Positions 32,118 through 43,730 of a stretch of DNA of 64,000 nt are shown one piece after another. The translations under genes and the position numbers were made by a program. The stretch comes from Diplonema papillatum (lineage: Eukaryota; Euglenozoa; Diplonemea; Diplonemida; Diplonemidae): assembly GCA_030068145.1 (NCBI GenBank), contig JAPJBO010000406.1, forward strand, positions 124,001 through 188,000, given 5' to 3'. Under the pieces are notes generated by a model. It made no database searches. It was not told the DNA's origin and was given only the letters and a program-made list of their open reading frames with translations. Positions within the stretch are counted from its first letter, which is position 1. The number at the start of each line of letters is the position of its first letter.

Positions 32118-32344
32118 TTACCCTACTGATGGAGAGAGAGCCCATCGGGCCAGCGCATTCCGACAGCAATACGGGGTAGTACGAGAGGAACTCCCGTTTC
32201 TAGTCCCTGGTATCTACGGTTGTTCGATCGGACTGTGCCGTGATGCTACCACTGGATGGATTATGGCTGAACGCCTCTATGCCAGAACCCAGTCTAGAGG
32301 AATGCGTGAGTTACTCAGGGCACATCGGATTTATCGGGCCACGA
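31957..32344 (+). pseudogene. 28S rRNA 3'-end fragment, copy A (longest)
   Basis: It contains the universally conserved GTGGCAGCCAAGCGTTCATA, GGTTTAGACCGTCGTGAGAC, TTACCCTACTGATG and the sarcin-ricin loop AGTACGAGAGGAAC, then GGCTGAACGCCTCTATGCCA. It starts inside conserved rRNA near CTAGCTAGTGGCAG and ends at TTATCGGGCCACGA, so about 390 nt of the 3' end are present. No 5' rRNA, ITS or second unit is adjacent. Confidence 0.95.
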
Positions 32345-32404
32345 CTAGCTTCGGCGAACGGCAACTTCCAAATTCACATCCAGATCCGGGTAGCCGTGTC
32401 TTGC

Positions 32405-33129
32405 CTGACCCCGCAGACTTCCTTCGCGGTGGAACAACGAGAGGCAGAAACGTGAAGGTAAATCAAAGGGCTCAACACGGGCACCTTCAGAAAGATAAGG
32501 GCACCGGGGCTCTTTTCGCTGAGTGACAACACGCGGCTTGAACATGCAAGAATATCCTAAGGAGTATCCAAAGTTCTTGAGGACTGGCAGTCTCCACTTC
32601 CAGAGCCAGCTGTTCCCGATGTTGTCTGTATCATCGAGAGGGACTACAACCGCATTTTCGCAGTAGCTTCGAGTGGAAACTGGCGGGCAACAAAAGGATT
32701 GCAGAGGGGGGAAGAAAGACGAAGAACTACGCCGGCTGCTGGCAGTTAAGCCAGAAGCAGCACGGCTTCTCACTGATCCGCGCGGCCCGGTCACCAGAAA
32801 TACGGACGACAAGATAGTTAGAGACAGGCTCCTCCCTTTTTTGTGTCACCTGAGAGGGGGGAATGTTTCCCAGCACGTGATTGCCGATCGGAACTATGGG
32901 CGTCTCCCTTTGAAGATACTTCTGGCGCAAGGAACTGGGTAGTGGAAGCCGGAACAGTACCTGAATTGAAGAACAAAACAGGATAGTTTGAACAACAAGA
33001 AATAGTATGGGGGCGGGGGGATGAAGAAGCGTGTAGGTGTGTTCTATAGAAGAAAAAAACGGCGGAGTCAGGGCTGCACCGTTTTTGTGGGTGTGCACAC
33101 TCCTCACGCACTCACACACACACACGTCC
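32405..33129. repeat. Left part of the 2.8-kb segmental duplication, copy 1
   Basis: It starts CGCAGACTTCCTTCGCGGTG and aligns with 38049-38850 through GGCGCAAGGAACTGGGTAGT. The two copies differ by substitutions and several indels, clearly more diverged than the cellulase coding sequence to the right. No gene is recognised within it. Confidence 0.85.
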
Positions 33130-33353
33130 TTAACTCCCTACGGACGGAGGCGAATGGCCACCCGGGGCGAAGAAAGACCTCTGGGAAACCCATGGGTCAA
33201 ACGCAACTCCCGGAGCCTGGTGCACTGGAAACGGTTCCTGACATTCTGTTCACAGAAACGTTGACTGACATGCATTCACCTTCGGGCCCAAGTCTTCTGA
33301 TTTTGAAGGTCTTGACTGAATCAACAGACTCTCCCCCGTCCGCAAAGAGTTAA
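33130..33353. mobile_element. TTAA-flanked MITE, second subfamily, copy 1
   Basis: TTAACTCCCTACGGACGGAG at the left, CCCCCGTCCGCAAAGAGTTAA at the right. TTAA edges again point to piggyBac. Copy 2 is at 38851-38996. Confidence 0.7.
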
Positions 33354-33580
33354 TATTGTTTGATAGGTGTTTGATTTCTGTTGGGACTTTCGCATAGTTG
33401 TAACCAGAGGTCACGCCGTCTTTTGTCTACCGACGGTCCCAGAGGTTTCCATTTTTTCCTCGAACAACAAATGTAAGAGTGCCCGAAGGTGGGTGATTCC
33501 TTCGGGCAGGGTCTCCTACCACCGATGGAAGTTGCTTGATGTAGCTTTTTCCGGTCGGTGGCCGATCGCCGCACACTCTC

Positions 33581-35113
33581 TCACGAAAGGACCTTGCACG
33601 TCCAGCCGTTCTTGTCGCAGCTGGACTTGCACTGCGCGTAGTACTGGCTTTGCTGGTAGCACTTGAGCCCGGATGCGCAGCAGTGGTTGTCCTTGCAGTT
33701 CCCCCACTCACCGATGGGTGATCCACAGTTGCTCGAGGGAGGCTGCGGCTGAGGTTGCGGCTGAGGTTGCGGCTGAGGTTGCGGCTGGGGCTGAGGTTGA
33801 GGCTGCGGCTGGGGTGCCGGTTGCGAAGAGCAAGCCCAGCCGTTCGGACAGTCGGATCTGCACTGTGCGTAGTACTGTGACTGGACCATGCACGACAGCC
33901 CCCTGGCGCAGCAGGACGTGTCGTGTTGGCACGCGGCCCATGCACCGCAAGTACCGCCACCCGACGAGGGCGGGATAGACGGCGGCGACGGTGGCGGGTT
34001 CGGGTTGGACGGCGGCGACGGGGGAGGGTTCGGGTTGGACGGCGGCGACGGGGGAGGGTTCGGGTTGGACGGCGGCGATGGGCCACCACCAGAGCAGGTC
34101 TGCACGTTGGTACGAATGTAGCTCCGCAGGAAGTGCCCGGAGCAGCTGACTTGGTCCCAGTTCTTCGAGGCGCAAGCGCCCTCGTTCAGTGCGGCGGAGA
34201 CCTCATTCTTGTCCGCGTAGCTCCACATGCTGAACGCGATGCCGTTGTCGACGAACAGGTCCAAGAACTTCTTCGCGTTGTCCAAGAACGGGCCGCCGTT
34301 CCCGGTGGCCTCAGACACGCCCCATTCAGTTGCGAAAATGGGCACACGAGCCGCGTTTTGCACGATTCGGTCGTACAAGAACATGTGCGTTCCCGCGTAG
34401 AAGTGGAACGTGTACATAACGTTGTGCGGGTTTGCCACCGGGTTGGCCACAACATTGTTGACGCCCTGGCTCCAGTCAGTCGTGCCGACAATGATGATGT
34501 TGTTTTTATCGTGCTTCCTGATGATCGGGATGATCTCGTCCGCGTACGCCTTGATGTTCCCCCACGAAACGCCGTTCGGCTCGTTGCAAATCTCGTAGAT
34601 CACGTGCTTCTCGTTCTTGTACTGCTTCGCGATCTCCTCCCAAAACGCGGGGGCCTCGCTGTAAGCGCCGTCGCTCGGGTTTCCCGGTGACAGCATGTGC
34701 CAGTCGATGATAACGTAGATGCCGAGCTCTTTGGTCCACTGCACAATGTTCTTGAGCAGAGTCTTGACTCCAGGGTTACCGTCGCTGTAGCCGTGTTCCG
34801 TGATGTACATCGCAGCGCGGAACAGGTTGATTCCCCACTTTTCGACCAGAAAGCTGATCGACTCCTTCGTGTAGCACTGCGGGAACCACTGCAAGCCGTG
34901 CGAGCTGATGCCCATCAGCTGCACAGCGCTTCCGCTTTCGTCGACGATCTGCACGTCGTTGCGGCCTCCGAGCTTCAACCTACCGTGACAGTTCACGAAC
35001 CCCGTATTGTCCTTCGCGCCGCTGTTCCCGTTGATACCTCCGGGAAGCGAGCATTGGCCGGCAGCCATGGCTGTCGCCATGGCTAGTGCCACGCATTGCA
35101 GCTGAAGCTTCAT
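33581..35113 (-). CDS. Secreted GH5 endoglucanase with two cellulose-binding-like modules, copy 1
   Basis: The 510-residue product starts with a signal peptide (MKLQLQCVALAMATAMAAG). Residues about 44-335 are a glycoside hydrolase family 5 domain, subfamily-2 style: GIYVIIDWHM, VIYEICNEPN with acid/base Glu178, FHFYAGTH, IFATEWG with nucleophile Glu263, and SMWSYADKNEVSAAL. Two Cys-rich modules follow (387-430 and 462-510), each with CCAxGLxC then QYYAQC, like the fungal-type CBM1 cellulose binders but with extra cysteines. They are joined by a (PPSNPNPPPS)n linker and a Pro-Gln linker. The enzyme should be exported and cut beta-1,4-glucan. The upstream in-frame Met at 35269 is rejected because it would bury the signal peptide. 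It differs from copy 2 by one base that I could find (residue 222 Val versus Glu). Confidence 0.93.
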   Translation of the reverse strand: MKLQLQCVALAMATAMAAGQCSLPGGINGNSGAKDNTGFVNCHGRLKLGGRNDVQIVDESGSAVQLMGISSHGLQWFPQCYTKESISFLVEKWGINLFRAAMYITEHGYSDGNPGVKTLLKNIVQWTKELGIYVIIDWHMLSPGNPSDGAYSEAPAFWEEIAKQYKNEKHVIYEICNEPNGVSWGNIKAYADEIIPIIRKHDKNNIIIVGTTDWSQGVNNVVANPVANPHNVMYTFHFYAGTHMFLYDRIVQNAARVPIFATEWGVSEATGNGGPFLDNAKKFLDLFVDNGIAFSMWSYADKNEVSAALNEGACASKNWDQVSCSGHFLRSYIRTNVQTCSGGGPSPPSNPNPPPSPPSNPNPPPSPPSNPNPPPSPPSIPPSSGGGTCGAWAACQHDTSCCARGLSCMVQSQYYAQCRSDCPNGWACSSQPAPQPQPQPQPQPQPQPQPQPQPQPQPPSSNCGSPIGEWGNCKDNHCCASGLKCYQQSQYYAQCKSSCDKNGWTCKVLS

Positions 35114-35141
35114 GTTGCGTTCTTCTTTTCTTTTGCTGGTG

Positions 35142-35744
35142 TTAGCTTGCTTTCTTTTTTCCTTCTCGGTGATCTGTCGGGGGTTGCTGGTTGCAGTCGT
35201 TCCCCTCATACGGGGTTTTATGAGCGTAACAGTTAGCTTGCGGTAGCTGCACTTGTACAGCACCGACAAAGGAGAAATGGTAATCGTGGTAAACTTTCTT
35301 TTTGTTCCTTTTACGGCTATTCTCTCCTTTTATGCGTCTTTTGCTCTCTATTGTTGGGAATACCGGTATTCCTGGACTTTTGGTGCTGAAGGAAGGGATG
35401 AATCCGTTCACTTCACCCCCCACGTGGCGCTCGTTTAGCAGGGGCTGCCGAGTCGCACCGTGGCACCGTCCTTCTGTGAAGTAAACATAGTAATAAATAC
35501 TGTTGTCTTCATTACCCTCGTAGCTCGCCGGGTCAGCATTCCATCGAGATGGAATTGTGTATTGCCTTTTGGAGCGTGCCTCAATCACTGATTTAGCAGT
35601 GCTATAGGTTGGGCGTTGGGAGTTCACGAACCCCGTATTGTCCTTCGCGCCGCTGTTCCCGTTGATACCTCCGGGAAGCGAGCATTGGCCGGCAGCCATG
35701 GCTGTCGCCATGGCTAGTGCCACGCATTGCAGCTGAAGCTTCAT
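35142..35744 (-). pseudogene. 5' fragment of the cellulase gene fused to unrelated sequence
   Basis: The first 41 codons (signal peptide to TGFVN) and the upstream flank repeat the cellulase gene exactly or nearly so, at 35622-35744. The frame then continues with SQRPTYSTAKSVIEARS and about 140 further residues that match nothing known, running into the promoter of copy 1, where it stops. The open frame is 200 codons and would be secreted if expressed. It is most simply a truncated duplicate; whether the new tail is ever translated cannot be judged. Confidence 0.7.
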
Positions 35745-37190
35745 GTTGCGCTCTTCTTTTCTTTTGCTGGTGTTAGCTTGCTTTCTTTTTTCCTTCTCGG
35801 TGATCTGTCGGGGGTTGCTGGTTGCAGTCGTTCCCCTCATACGGGGTTTTATGAGCGTAACAGTTAGCTTGCGGTAGCTGCACTTGTACAGCACCGACAA
35901 AGGAGAAAGCTTTGTATTATGTGTGGGGGAGGTTGTCGGTAGGTTTACATGGTGCAATAGTAAAGTACGTGGGTGTTTGGACGAGCCGTGTGGCTCTGGC
36001 CGGCGTTCGTGCGACTCGGTGCGACAAAAAATGCTCCGAAGTGCACCACGCATTACGAAGGGAAGTCTCAGTCTGCCGTGCACTCGGGAGCCACCACGGT
36101 TCGACGGTGGAGGCATGTTTCCGGCACCACCACGCTGACGACGATGGCTTACCGGCGGCGGGTCTGCGACCACCGCCGCGTGACTGACAAATGTGCAACA
36201 CGCCGACGACATGTTGCAAGGCCGGCCACATATGACGAGGGTGCCTCCGAAAGCCCCGCCAGGCGGAAGCCAACAACGCCACAGCAGAAGGGCCGCCAGA
36301 CGCTGACAGCGGCAGGACAGGCCGCCAGGAAGGAAGGGCAACGCGCCAGGCATCCCCGAAGGCGGCCAAGACTATGAAGAAGTTCGCTCCGCGAGCCGTC
36401 GAAGACCCTCCCGCAGGACGTCGGAAGCCTGCGCGTCGTGTCGAGCCACACCGTGTGGGAAAGGGCCGAGCGACTGCCTCGGCAGAACTGCCGGCGGGAA
36501 GACCCAAGAAGCAAAAAGATGCCGTGCAAAAGCATTCCTAGAGTGGAGCTGGATATCACCAGCCGGATCGCATCTTCGTCCGCCACACCGAGACCGTCTT
36601 CGGGCGACGATTTCAAATAACGCTAGCCTTTGACAATGCAAGCCTACCCTGTGGCACTTGCGTTTCGAGTTCCCTCAGTCGCGGCATGTGTGCGCCGTGC
36701 TCGTGGCGGGGCGGCACGAGCCGAAACGAGTATACAAGCTAGGATCGATGATTGCAATTATTTTCCTTGAGTGAGGAATGCCTAGTAGGTGCAAGTCATC
36801 AGCTTGCACTGATGACGTCCCTGCCATTTGTATATGTCGTTGCTAGTTGCTACCGATTGGCTGTGGACACCCCGGAGAGGGACGGTGGCACGGCAACAAC
36901 GCTGGGCGTCCTCGCAGGTCCGTCGCTCCGTGTAGCCTCCGCAGTGTCCGTAGGGTTTGCGTGCTGAGGTATCGCGGCGGCAGACAGCGCTGTGAGTCTG
37001 GTACGACGGTCGGGCGGTGACAGCTCGTTGGGAGTTGGCGTCTACATCGTCTTCACCTATCTCCACACAAGTGGGGTGTCCTCCGTGGGGGCCTCTCCTT
37101 CATCACAAAGCACACACCTCACACCGAGGGATCGTTACTGGAGAGCAAGCTTCTACTTATGTCCCACACGACTTCACTGCATTCGTCAGT
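35745..37190. other. No gene supported between cellulase fragment and tandem repeat
   Basis: One plus-strand frame ending at 36540 reads KKFAPRAVEDPPAGRRKPAR and PAGRPKKQKDAVQKHS, a basic tail of the kind seen in other decayed ORFs here, but no domain is recognised. The rest appears non-coding. Confidence 0.45.
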
Positions 37191-37202
37191 CGGTTGCGGA
37201 CC

Positions 37203-37541
37203 GCCGTGTTACGGCTCCTCCGCAGGATGCGGTCACTCTGCACCAGATCATCTGCCTCTTTGGGTTGCTCCTGCTACCGAGTCTGGTGGCGCGCAGTAGC
37301 ACCACTCAGACTACCGTGTTACGGCTCCTCCGCAGGAAGCGGCCACTCAGCACCAGATCATCCGCCTCTACATTGGGTTGCTCTTGCTACCGACGTCGAC
37401 ACAGTCTGGTGGCGCGCAGTAGCACCGTGTTAGGCTCCCCCGCAGGAAGCGGCCACTCAGCACCAGATCATCCGCCTCTACATTGGGTTGCTCTTGCTAC
37501 CGACGTCGACAGAGTCTGGTGGCGCGCAGGAGCACCACTCG
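37203..37541. repeat. Tandem repeat of ~112 bp, three copies
   Basis: Each copy runs CCGTGTTACGGCTCCTCCGC, GCACCAGATCATC, GGGTTGCTC, TGCTACCGA, TCTGGTGGCGCGCAG. The second and third contain an extra ACGTCGACA insertion, and the third has GGCTCCCCC at its start. Confidence 0.9.
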
Positions 37542-37550
37542 ATGTTGAGC

Positions 37551-38048
37551 GAGCGGTGACTTTGGCGATTTTTGGTGGTCCTGTTTTAATACGAGAACAG
37601 GTCCTACTACAGGGGACTTTAGCTCTTTGTCTGACCGAGCAAAAAAGCCGGTTTCAGCCAAAACCCCGGTTATGGGGCTCTGCAGTGCCTGCGGGTGTCT
37701 GAGTGCCTGGAACCGTCGCCCCGCGCACGCAAAGAAGGGGGCGGAGGGGGGTGGTGAGATACAAGCTTGCGGTGGTGGTGTGCACGTGTATCAAACTACG
37801 GAGATGGTAAGTGAAAAGCTTCGATTTGCAGTGACACACCGTGACGCGCCATGTAACTGCAGTACTGTACAGTACAGGGGGCCACTTGAAATCATAATTT
37901 ATATAATATTTTTATATTTTTTTTTGAAAACCCGAAACCGGAGAAATCCGGTTTCTGAAACCGGGAAACCAGGTTTCCGAAGTCCCCTGTCCTACTACGA
38001 GCGCAGGTCACCTTCGCCTTATTTCGCCGCCAACCCAGCGACAGACAC
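37551..38048. other. No gene recognised
   Basis: AGTACTGTACAGTACAGG at 37861 is a short palindrome. GAAACCGG words recur four times at 37930-37965 (AAACCGGAGAAATCCGGTTTC). Confidence 0.5.
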
Positions 38049-38850
<802 letters not shown>

Positions 38851-38996
38851 TTAACCCCTTACGGACGGAGGGGAATGGAGCGTTGGCCGGGTGAAGAAGA
38901 CTTCTGGGTAACCCATGGGTCAAACACAAGACTCCACTTCAGGAACCACTACAGGGTTCATAGAAAACGGTCTCTCCCCCATCCGCCAAGGGTTAA
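38851..38996. mobile_element. TTAA-flanked MITE, second subfamily, copy 2
   Basis: TTAACCCCTTACGGACGGAG at the left and CCATCCGCCAAGGGTTAA at the right. It is about 78 bp shorter than copy 1; the missing bases are internal. Confidence 0.7.
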
Positions 38997-39218
38997 TAGC
39001 ATGATCATCATTGATAGGGATTTGATTTCTTGGGACTTTCACATAGTTGTAACCAAAGGTCACGCCGTCTTTTGTCTACCGACGGTCCCAGAGGTTTCCA
39101 TTTTTTCCTTGGCCAGCACAGATTACCCAAAGGTGGGTGATAGGGCAGGGTTTCCAACCACCGATGGAAGTTGCTTGATGTAGCTTTTTCCGACAGGGGC
39201 TGATCACCGCACACTCTC

Positions 39219-40751
39219 TCACGAAAGGACCTTGCACGTCCAGCCGTTCTTGTCGCAGCTGGACTTGCACTGCGCGTAGTACTGGCTTTGCTGGTAGCAC
39301 TTGAGCCCGGATGCGCAGCAGTGGTTGTCCTTGCAGTTCCCCCACTCACCGATGGGTGATCCACAGTTGCTCGAGGGAGGCTGCGGCTGAGGTTGCGGCT
39401 GAGGTTGCGGCTGAGGTTGCGGCTGGGGCTGAGGTTGAGGCTGCGGCTGGGGTGCCGGTTGCGAAGAGCAAGCCCAGCCGTTCGGACAGTCGGATCTGCA
39501 CTGTGCGTAGTACTGTGACTGGACCATGCACGACAGCCCCCTGGCGCAGCAGGACGTGTCGTGTTGGCACGCGGCCCATGCACCGCAAGTACCGCCACCC
39601 GACGAGGGCGGGATAGACGGCGGCGACGGTGGCGGGTTCGGGTTGGACGGCGGCGACGGGGGAGGGTTCGGGTTGGACGGCGGCGACGGGGGAGGGTTCG
39701 GGTTGGACGGCGGCGATGGGCCACCACCAGAGCAGGTCTGCACGTTGGTACGAATGTAGCTCCGCAGGAAGTGCCCGGAGCAGCTGACTTGGTCCCAGTT
39801 CTTCGAGGCGCAAGCGCCCTCGTTCAGTGCGGCGGAGACCTCATTCTTGTCCGCGTAGCTCCACATGCTGAACGCGATGCCGTTGTCGACGAACAGGTCC
39901 AAGAACTTCTTCGCGTTGTCCAAGAACGGGCCGCCGTTCCCGGTGGCCTCAGACACGCCCCATTCAGTTGCGAAAATGGGCACACGAGCCGCGTTTTGCA
40001 CGATTCGGTCGTACAAGAACATGTGCGTTCCCGCGTAGAAGTGGAACGTGTACATAACGTTGTGCGGGTTTGCCACCGGGTTGGCCTCAACATTGTTGAC
40101 GCCCTGGCTCCAGTCAGTCGTGCCGACAATGATGATGTTGTTTTTATCGTGCTTCCTGATGATCGGGATGATCTCGTCCGCGTACGCCTTGATGTTCCCC
40201 CACGAAACGCCGTTCGGCTCGTTGCAAATCTCGTAGATCACGTGCTTCTCGTTCTTGTACTGCTTCGCGATCTCCTCCCAAAACGCGGGGGCCTCGCTGT
40301 AAGCGCCGTCGCTCGGGTTTCCCGGTGACAGCATGTGCCAGTCGATGATAACGTAGATGCCGAGCTCTTTGGTCCACTGCACAATGTTCTTGAGCAGAGT
40401 CTTGACTCCAGGGTTACCGTCGCTGTAGCCGTGTTCCGTGATGTACATCGCAGCGCGGAACAGGTTGATTCCCCACTTTTCGACCAGAAAGCTGATCGAC
40501 TCCTTCGTGTAGCACTGCGGGAACCACTGCAAGCCGTGCGAGCTGATGCCCATCAGCTGCACAGCGCTTCCGCTTTCGTCGACGATCTGCACGTCGTTGC
40601 GGCCTCCGAGCTTCAACCTACCGTGACAGTTCACGAACCCCGTATTGTCCTTCGCGCCGCTGTTCCCGTTGATACCTCCGGGAAGCGAGCATTGGCCGGC
40701 AGCCATGGCTGTCGCCATGGCTAGTGCCACGCATTGCAGCTGAAGCTTCAT
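39219..40751 (-). CDS. Secreted GH5 endoglucanase with two cellulose-binding-like modules, copy 2
   Basis: This 510-residue product is the twin of the gene at 33581-35113, with the same signal peptide, catalytic Glu178 and Glu263, linkers and two Cys-rich QYYAQC modules. The single difference found by eye is Glu instead of Val at residue 222, away from the active-site motifs. The upstream flank matches copy 1 for about 85 bp (to 40836) and then departs, so the two genes do not share distal promoter sequence. The downstream flank (38997-39218 versus 33354-33580) shows many substitutions and indels, in sharp contrast to the coding region. Recent gene conversion restricted to the coding region, or strong selection for dose, is implied. 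Confidence 0.93.
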   Translation of the reverse strand: MKLQLQCVALAMATAMAAGQCSLPGGINGNSGAKDNTGFVNCHGRLKLGGRNDVQIVDESGSAVQLMGISSHGLQWFPQCYTKESISFLVEKWGINLFRAAMYITEHGYSDGNPGVKTLLKNIVQWTKELGIYVIIDWHMLSPGNPSDGAYSEAPAFWEEIAKQYKNEKHVIYEICNEPNGVSWGNIKAYADEIIPIIRKHDKNNIIIVGTTDWSQGVNNVEANPVANPHNVMYTFHFYAGTHMFLYDRIVQNAARVPIFATEWGVSEATGNGGPFLDNAKKFLDLFVDNGIAFSMWSYADKNEVSAALNEGACASKNWDQVSCSGHFLRSYIRTNVQTCSGGGPSPPSNPNPPPSPPSNPNPPPSPPSNPNPPPSPPSIPPSSGGGTCGAWAACQHDTSCCARGLSCMVQSQYYAQCRSDCPNGWACSSQPAPQPQPQPQPQPQPQPQPQPQPQPQPPSSNCGSPIGEWGNCKDNHCCASGLKCYQQSQYYAQCKSSCDKNGWTCKVLS

Positions 40752-40836
40752 GTTGCGCTCTTCTTTTCTTTTGCTGGTGTTAGCTTGCTTTCTTTTTTCC
40801 TTCTCGGTGATCTGTCGGGGGTTATTGGTTGCAGTC

Positions 40837-41740
40837 CAGTGGCTCCCTTCCCAAGAGCAAGTGAAAACGCACAGACGAACGGCGATTCATGAACAACAAC
40901 AGCCTTGCAAAAATAATAAGGGTAGAAAGTTTTTTTTGTGCCCATGTTCGGGCGCGCGCAAAATTTTCCAAACCTCAGGAAAAAAAAAACTTTTGGAAAA
41001 AAAAACTTTTCAACAGGAAAGGTGCAGGGGTGTATGTGTCTGGATTTTGAAAAACGCAACTTTTCTTATAGCTTTCATACAAGGATTTATTTCTAACTTT
41101 CATTGTGCATGCACTTTTTTACAGTTAAAGTTAATTCCGGGGTTTTTGTGTTGGTTAACAGGTTTGTGTTGTCGGAGAGATTGACCTGTGAAGGAAACTG
41201 GCATCTGCACCTGTGAAATCACTCTTCCCAGAAATCTGCCACAGGCAAACAAAAGCAGCTGACAAATCAACATGGCGCACATCTCAGCAAGTATGTCGGG
41301 TTCCTTCTGGGCCTTTCGACCGCGCACTGGTCGCACATTCCAGGATGTGCTTTGTGGTGCTGTAGTTGCTTGCGTCAACGGATTGTTACCGTGTGCAGGT
41401 CAGCTTGGCAACGTTCTGGGGCCTTTGCGAGATGAAACACCAGAGTCTCACTTTTCTGCGCCTTCTGCGCGGTCAAGTCACCAAATGTCCTACCAGCAGG
41501 CACGCACACGAACCTAGGGACGATGGCCTGTGGATCTTACAGTACTGTAGCGAGTAAGTTACGCCAACCGCAAAAGTCGCGTTTCAGCGTCCTTCGAGGT
41601 AGCCTACGACAAAGATCCAATTCCTGGACGATGAACAATGTGGGCTTGGCGACTTCTAGGCAGACTTAGAGGAGGATGCGCGTCCCCTAAACGTCATGCT
41701 GTTGGGGCCTTGTGCTTTGGAAGTTGCCAATATGCCGTTC
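40837..41740. other. No gene recognised
   Basis: A-rich and T-rich runs lie at 40929-41010. The open frame at 41272-41517 has no motif. Confidence 0.45.
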
Positions 41741-41756
41741 CAGAGACCTAGTTATC

Positions 41757-42085
41757 TCTTCGCACGTGGTGTGTCATGCTTTCGCCTCTTTAGCTCGTCT
41801 TGATCGTCGCGCTCAGGCGCGCGTTTGGTGCCTCGCTTCTCCTTCGACTGCTCGTCCAGGTTCATCGGTTGCGCGTCGATTTCTGCTTCTTCACGGCGCT
41901 TGGGCGATGGCCGCGCTTCGATGGGCGCTCCTCTACGCCGTTTTGTTGTCGGCTTCGACGCAGAGTTCCTTCGCCGCTTCTTCGCTCGCGTCGGTGTCGT
42001 CTAAGAGAACTTCACAGCCTTCAGGCGTGGGTTGCAGAGTAGAGGTATTCTCAGCATCCACTGCACGAAACTGCAGGAAGTGAGA
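41757..42085 (-). pseudogene. Decayed C-terminus of an unknown multicopy protein
   Basis: On the minus strand, after a frameshift near 41940, the frame reads RPSPKRREEAEIDAQ, then DEQSKEKRGTKRAPERDDQ and ELKRRKHDTPRAKR before a stop at 41757. The same ending occurs at 49222-49336 (HDTSRAKR) and, in diverged form, at 56100-56168 (KHDTVRSKR) and 46348-46440. A highly basic tail that repeats with its stop codon suggests one protein family, possibly from a mobile element. The function is unknown. Confidence 0.6.
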
Positions 42086-42093
42086 GATGTGGT

Positions 42094-42660
42094 GTGTACC
42101 CGTACCACACCCGGGCCATGAGGATGAAATTCGTCGAGGTCTGGAAGTCATCTGGGGTTCCGCGTACCGTCCTCAAGACGATGTACATGTTCGTGACTGG
42201 AGATGTGAACCCCCTGCGCACACCAACCGAAAGCCACCTGGCTGAACTCCTCACAACTGATTTCACCCCAGTGAGGTTGCATTCCGAAGCTCGTCAAAAG
42301 AGTCCAAATACGACGGCTACTGGGACGCCATGGGCCGCGTTCTTGAGAAGTGCGGTGCTGTCGTGGACGAGAGGCGTCATGGAGAAGTTTCACGCCTCAC
42401 GTTTGAGGCTCCCGCAAGCATCCGGCTTCTCATGGAAGAAGTGCAGAAGCGGCTTCCGGCCGATGCCCACGTCCCGTCCGAAACGTGGGTACGATACCAA
42501 TTCTGGCCGAGTACGCCGAACAACACGGTTGCTCCCAGGCAGTCGCAAGGCCCACGACTAGACGCCTACTACTGTCGGTGGCAGCAGCTCTACGCTGAAA
42601 CAAAAAGCCTGAGCACATGCAGACGACGGTACTTTTCCCAGTGCAAAAAGTCGCTGAATA
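42094..42660 (+). pseudogene. Unrecognised ORF remnant with one frameshift
   Basis: A plus-strand frame reads MKFVEVWKSSGVPRTVLKTM, then PTESHLAELLTTDFTPVRLH. After a shift near 42300 it continues DGYWDAMGRVLEKCGAVVDE, MEEVQKRLPADAHVPSETWV and RYQFWPSTPNNTVAP. The mixed, non-repetitive composition looks like real protein. I do not recognise the family. The minus strand is occupied by no better candidate. Confidence 0.4.
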
Positions 42661-43339
42661 ATCAAAGTGAGGGGCGCGTACCCCTCCGGGCCCCCACCCC
42701 CCGACCGCTTGCCACCAAGACCAACCCCCCCCACACAGGAACCCACAGGCCAGGTGACTTGCAAAACTATTTTTTTTTTTGCGCGCACGCGTGGAAAATT
42801 CTCAGGGGTCGGGGGACGCGGATCCAAAAATAAAAATAGTCTGCCCTAACAAACAAAAAGTGAGCTTGCTAAGAAGCTTGCTTAACCTAAGTGAACTTGC
42901 GCTCTTAAAACAAAACAGGATTCAGTGCTTCGCCACAGCTGCTACGCACCAGGAGAGCCCGTCAGGCAGAACAAAATGACACCGCCCCCAAACATAAAAG
43001 CAAGCTTTTTCCCTTGTATTGAGAAGAAGTGGAATGGAAAAACTAGTCCGCTTCCTCCGGCCCACACTCTACATGAAAGATGTGCCAAAGGGACAAAACG
43101 AGAACCATAAAACCTTAAAATGTGGCTTATGAAGAAGAAATGCGAAAACGAGGTTTTGCCTAGAGGCTTGAAAAATGCTGCTGTGGCTATGAGACCGCAG
43201 GAACTACCCTGAACGGCAGTCTTCTGCGTTGTCAGGTCGCCCACGGGCTTCGCAATCGGACATGTCGTAAGTGGAAAAATGGACCCTAAATAGACTAAAA
43301 TGCCCACAGAAGAAGGGGCCATCAAGAAGGCCTGACTAG
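42661..43339. other. No gene recognised
   Basis: A T-run lies at 42769-42780. Open frames have no motif. Confidence 0.4.
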
Positions 43340-43730
43340 CACTCAACCTAAGGGAACGCGCACTATTCCGAAGCTTTGCGCCCGTTCAAGACGAGGGCGC
43401 AGGCAGAAAGGCACCAACATCAAGTTGGAGTGCAGACGCCGATTCATCCGGCACTCGAGATGCACGTCGACGTCCTGACGTCTCTCGGAGGCGAGAAGAT
43501 GGCCGGCCTTAACACAAGGCCACAAATGGAGAACCAGCAGGCGTTCGAAGTCTTGATGCGCGCCTACGAAGCCGCCACACGAGAGCTTTCTTCGGAGGGG
43601 CTCACGCTTAAAGTTCGACGTATACGCACGAGAGCAGATGGCGAGGAAGGCCGGCGACAAGGTGCGAACCGGACTGCGGGCTGGACACCGCAAAGATGCG
43701 ACACTGGACGGCAGTTTTCATCCTTGGACG
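43340..43730 (+). pseudogene. Second copy of the RNase H-linked fragment
   Basis: It matches 8320-8790: CAAGACGAGGGCGCAGGCAG, then MHxDVLTSLGGEKMAGLN and FEVLMRAYEAATRE. The bases that encode HVPREQN and ADALSN in the first copy are deleted, so the RNase H signature is gone, while the downstream region is kept with an insertion near 43590. Confidence 0.75.

Noticed and set aside
31957..32344. Functional rRNA gene
   Set aside because: Only the last ~390 nt of 28S are present, with no upstream rRNA or spacer, and the other copies are shorter still.
33427..34690. Long Arg/Pro-rich frames antisense or shifted to the cellulase (also 39008-40328)
   Set aside because: They shadow the GC-rich linkers and CBM-like modules of the cellulase in other frames.
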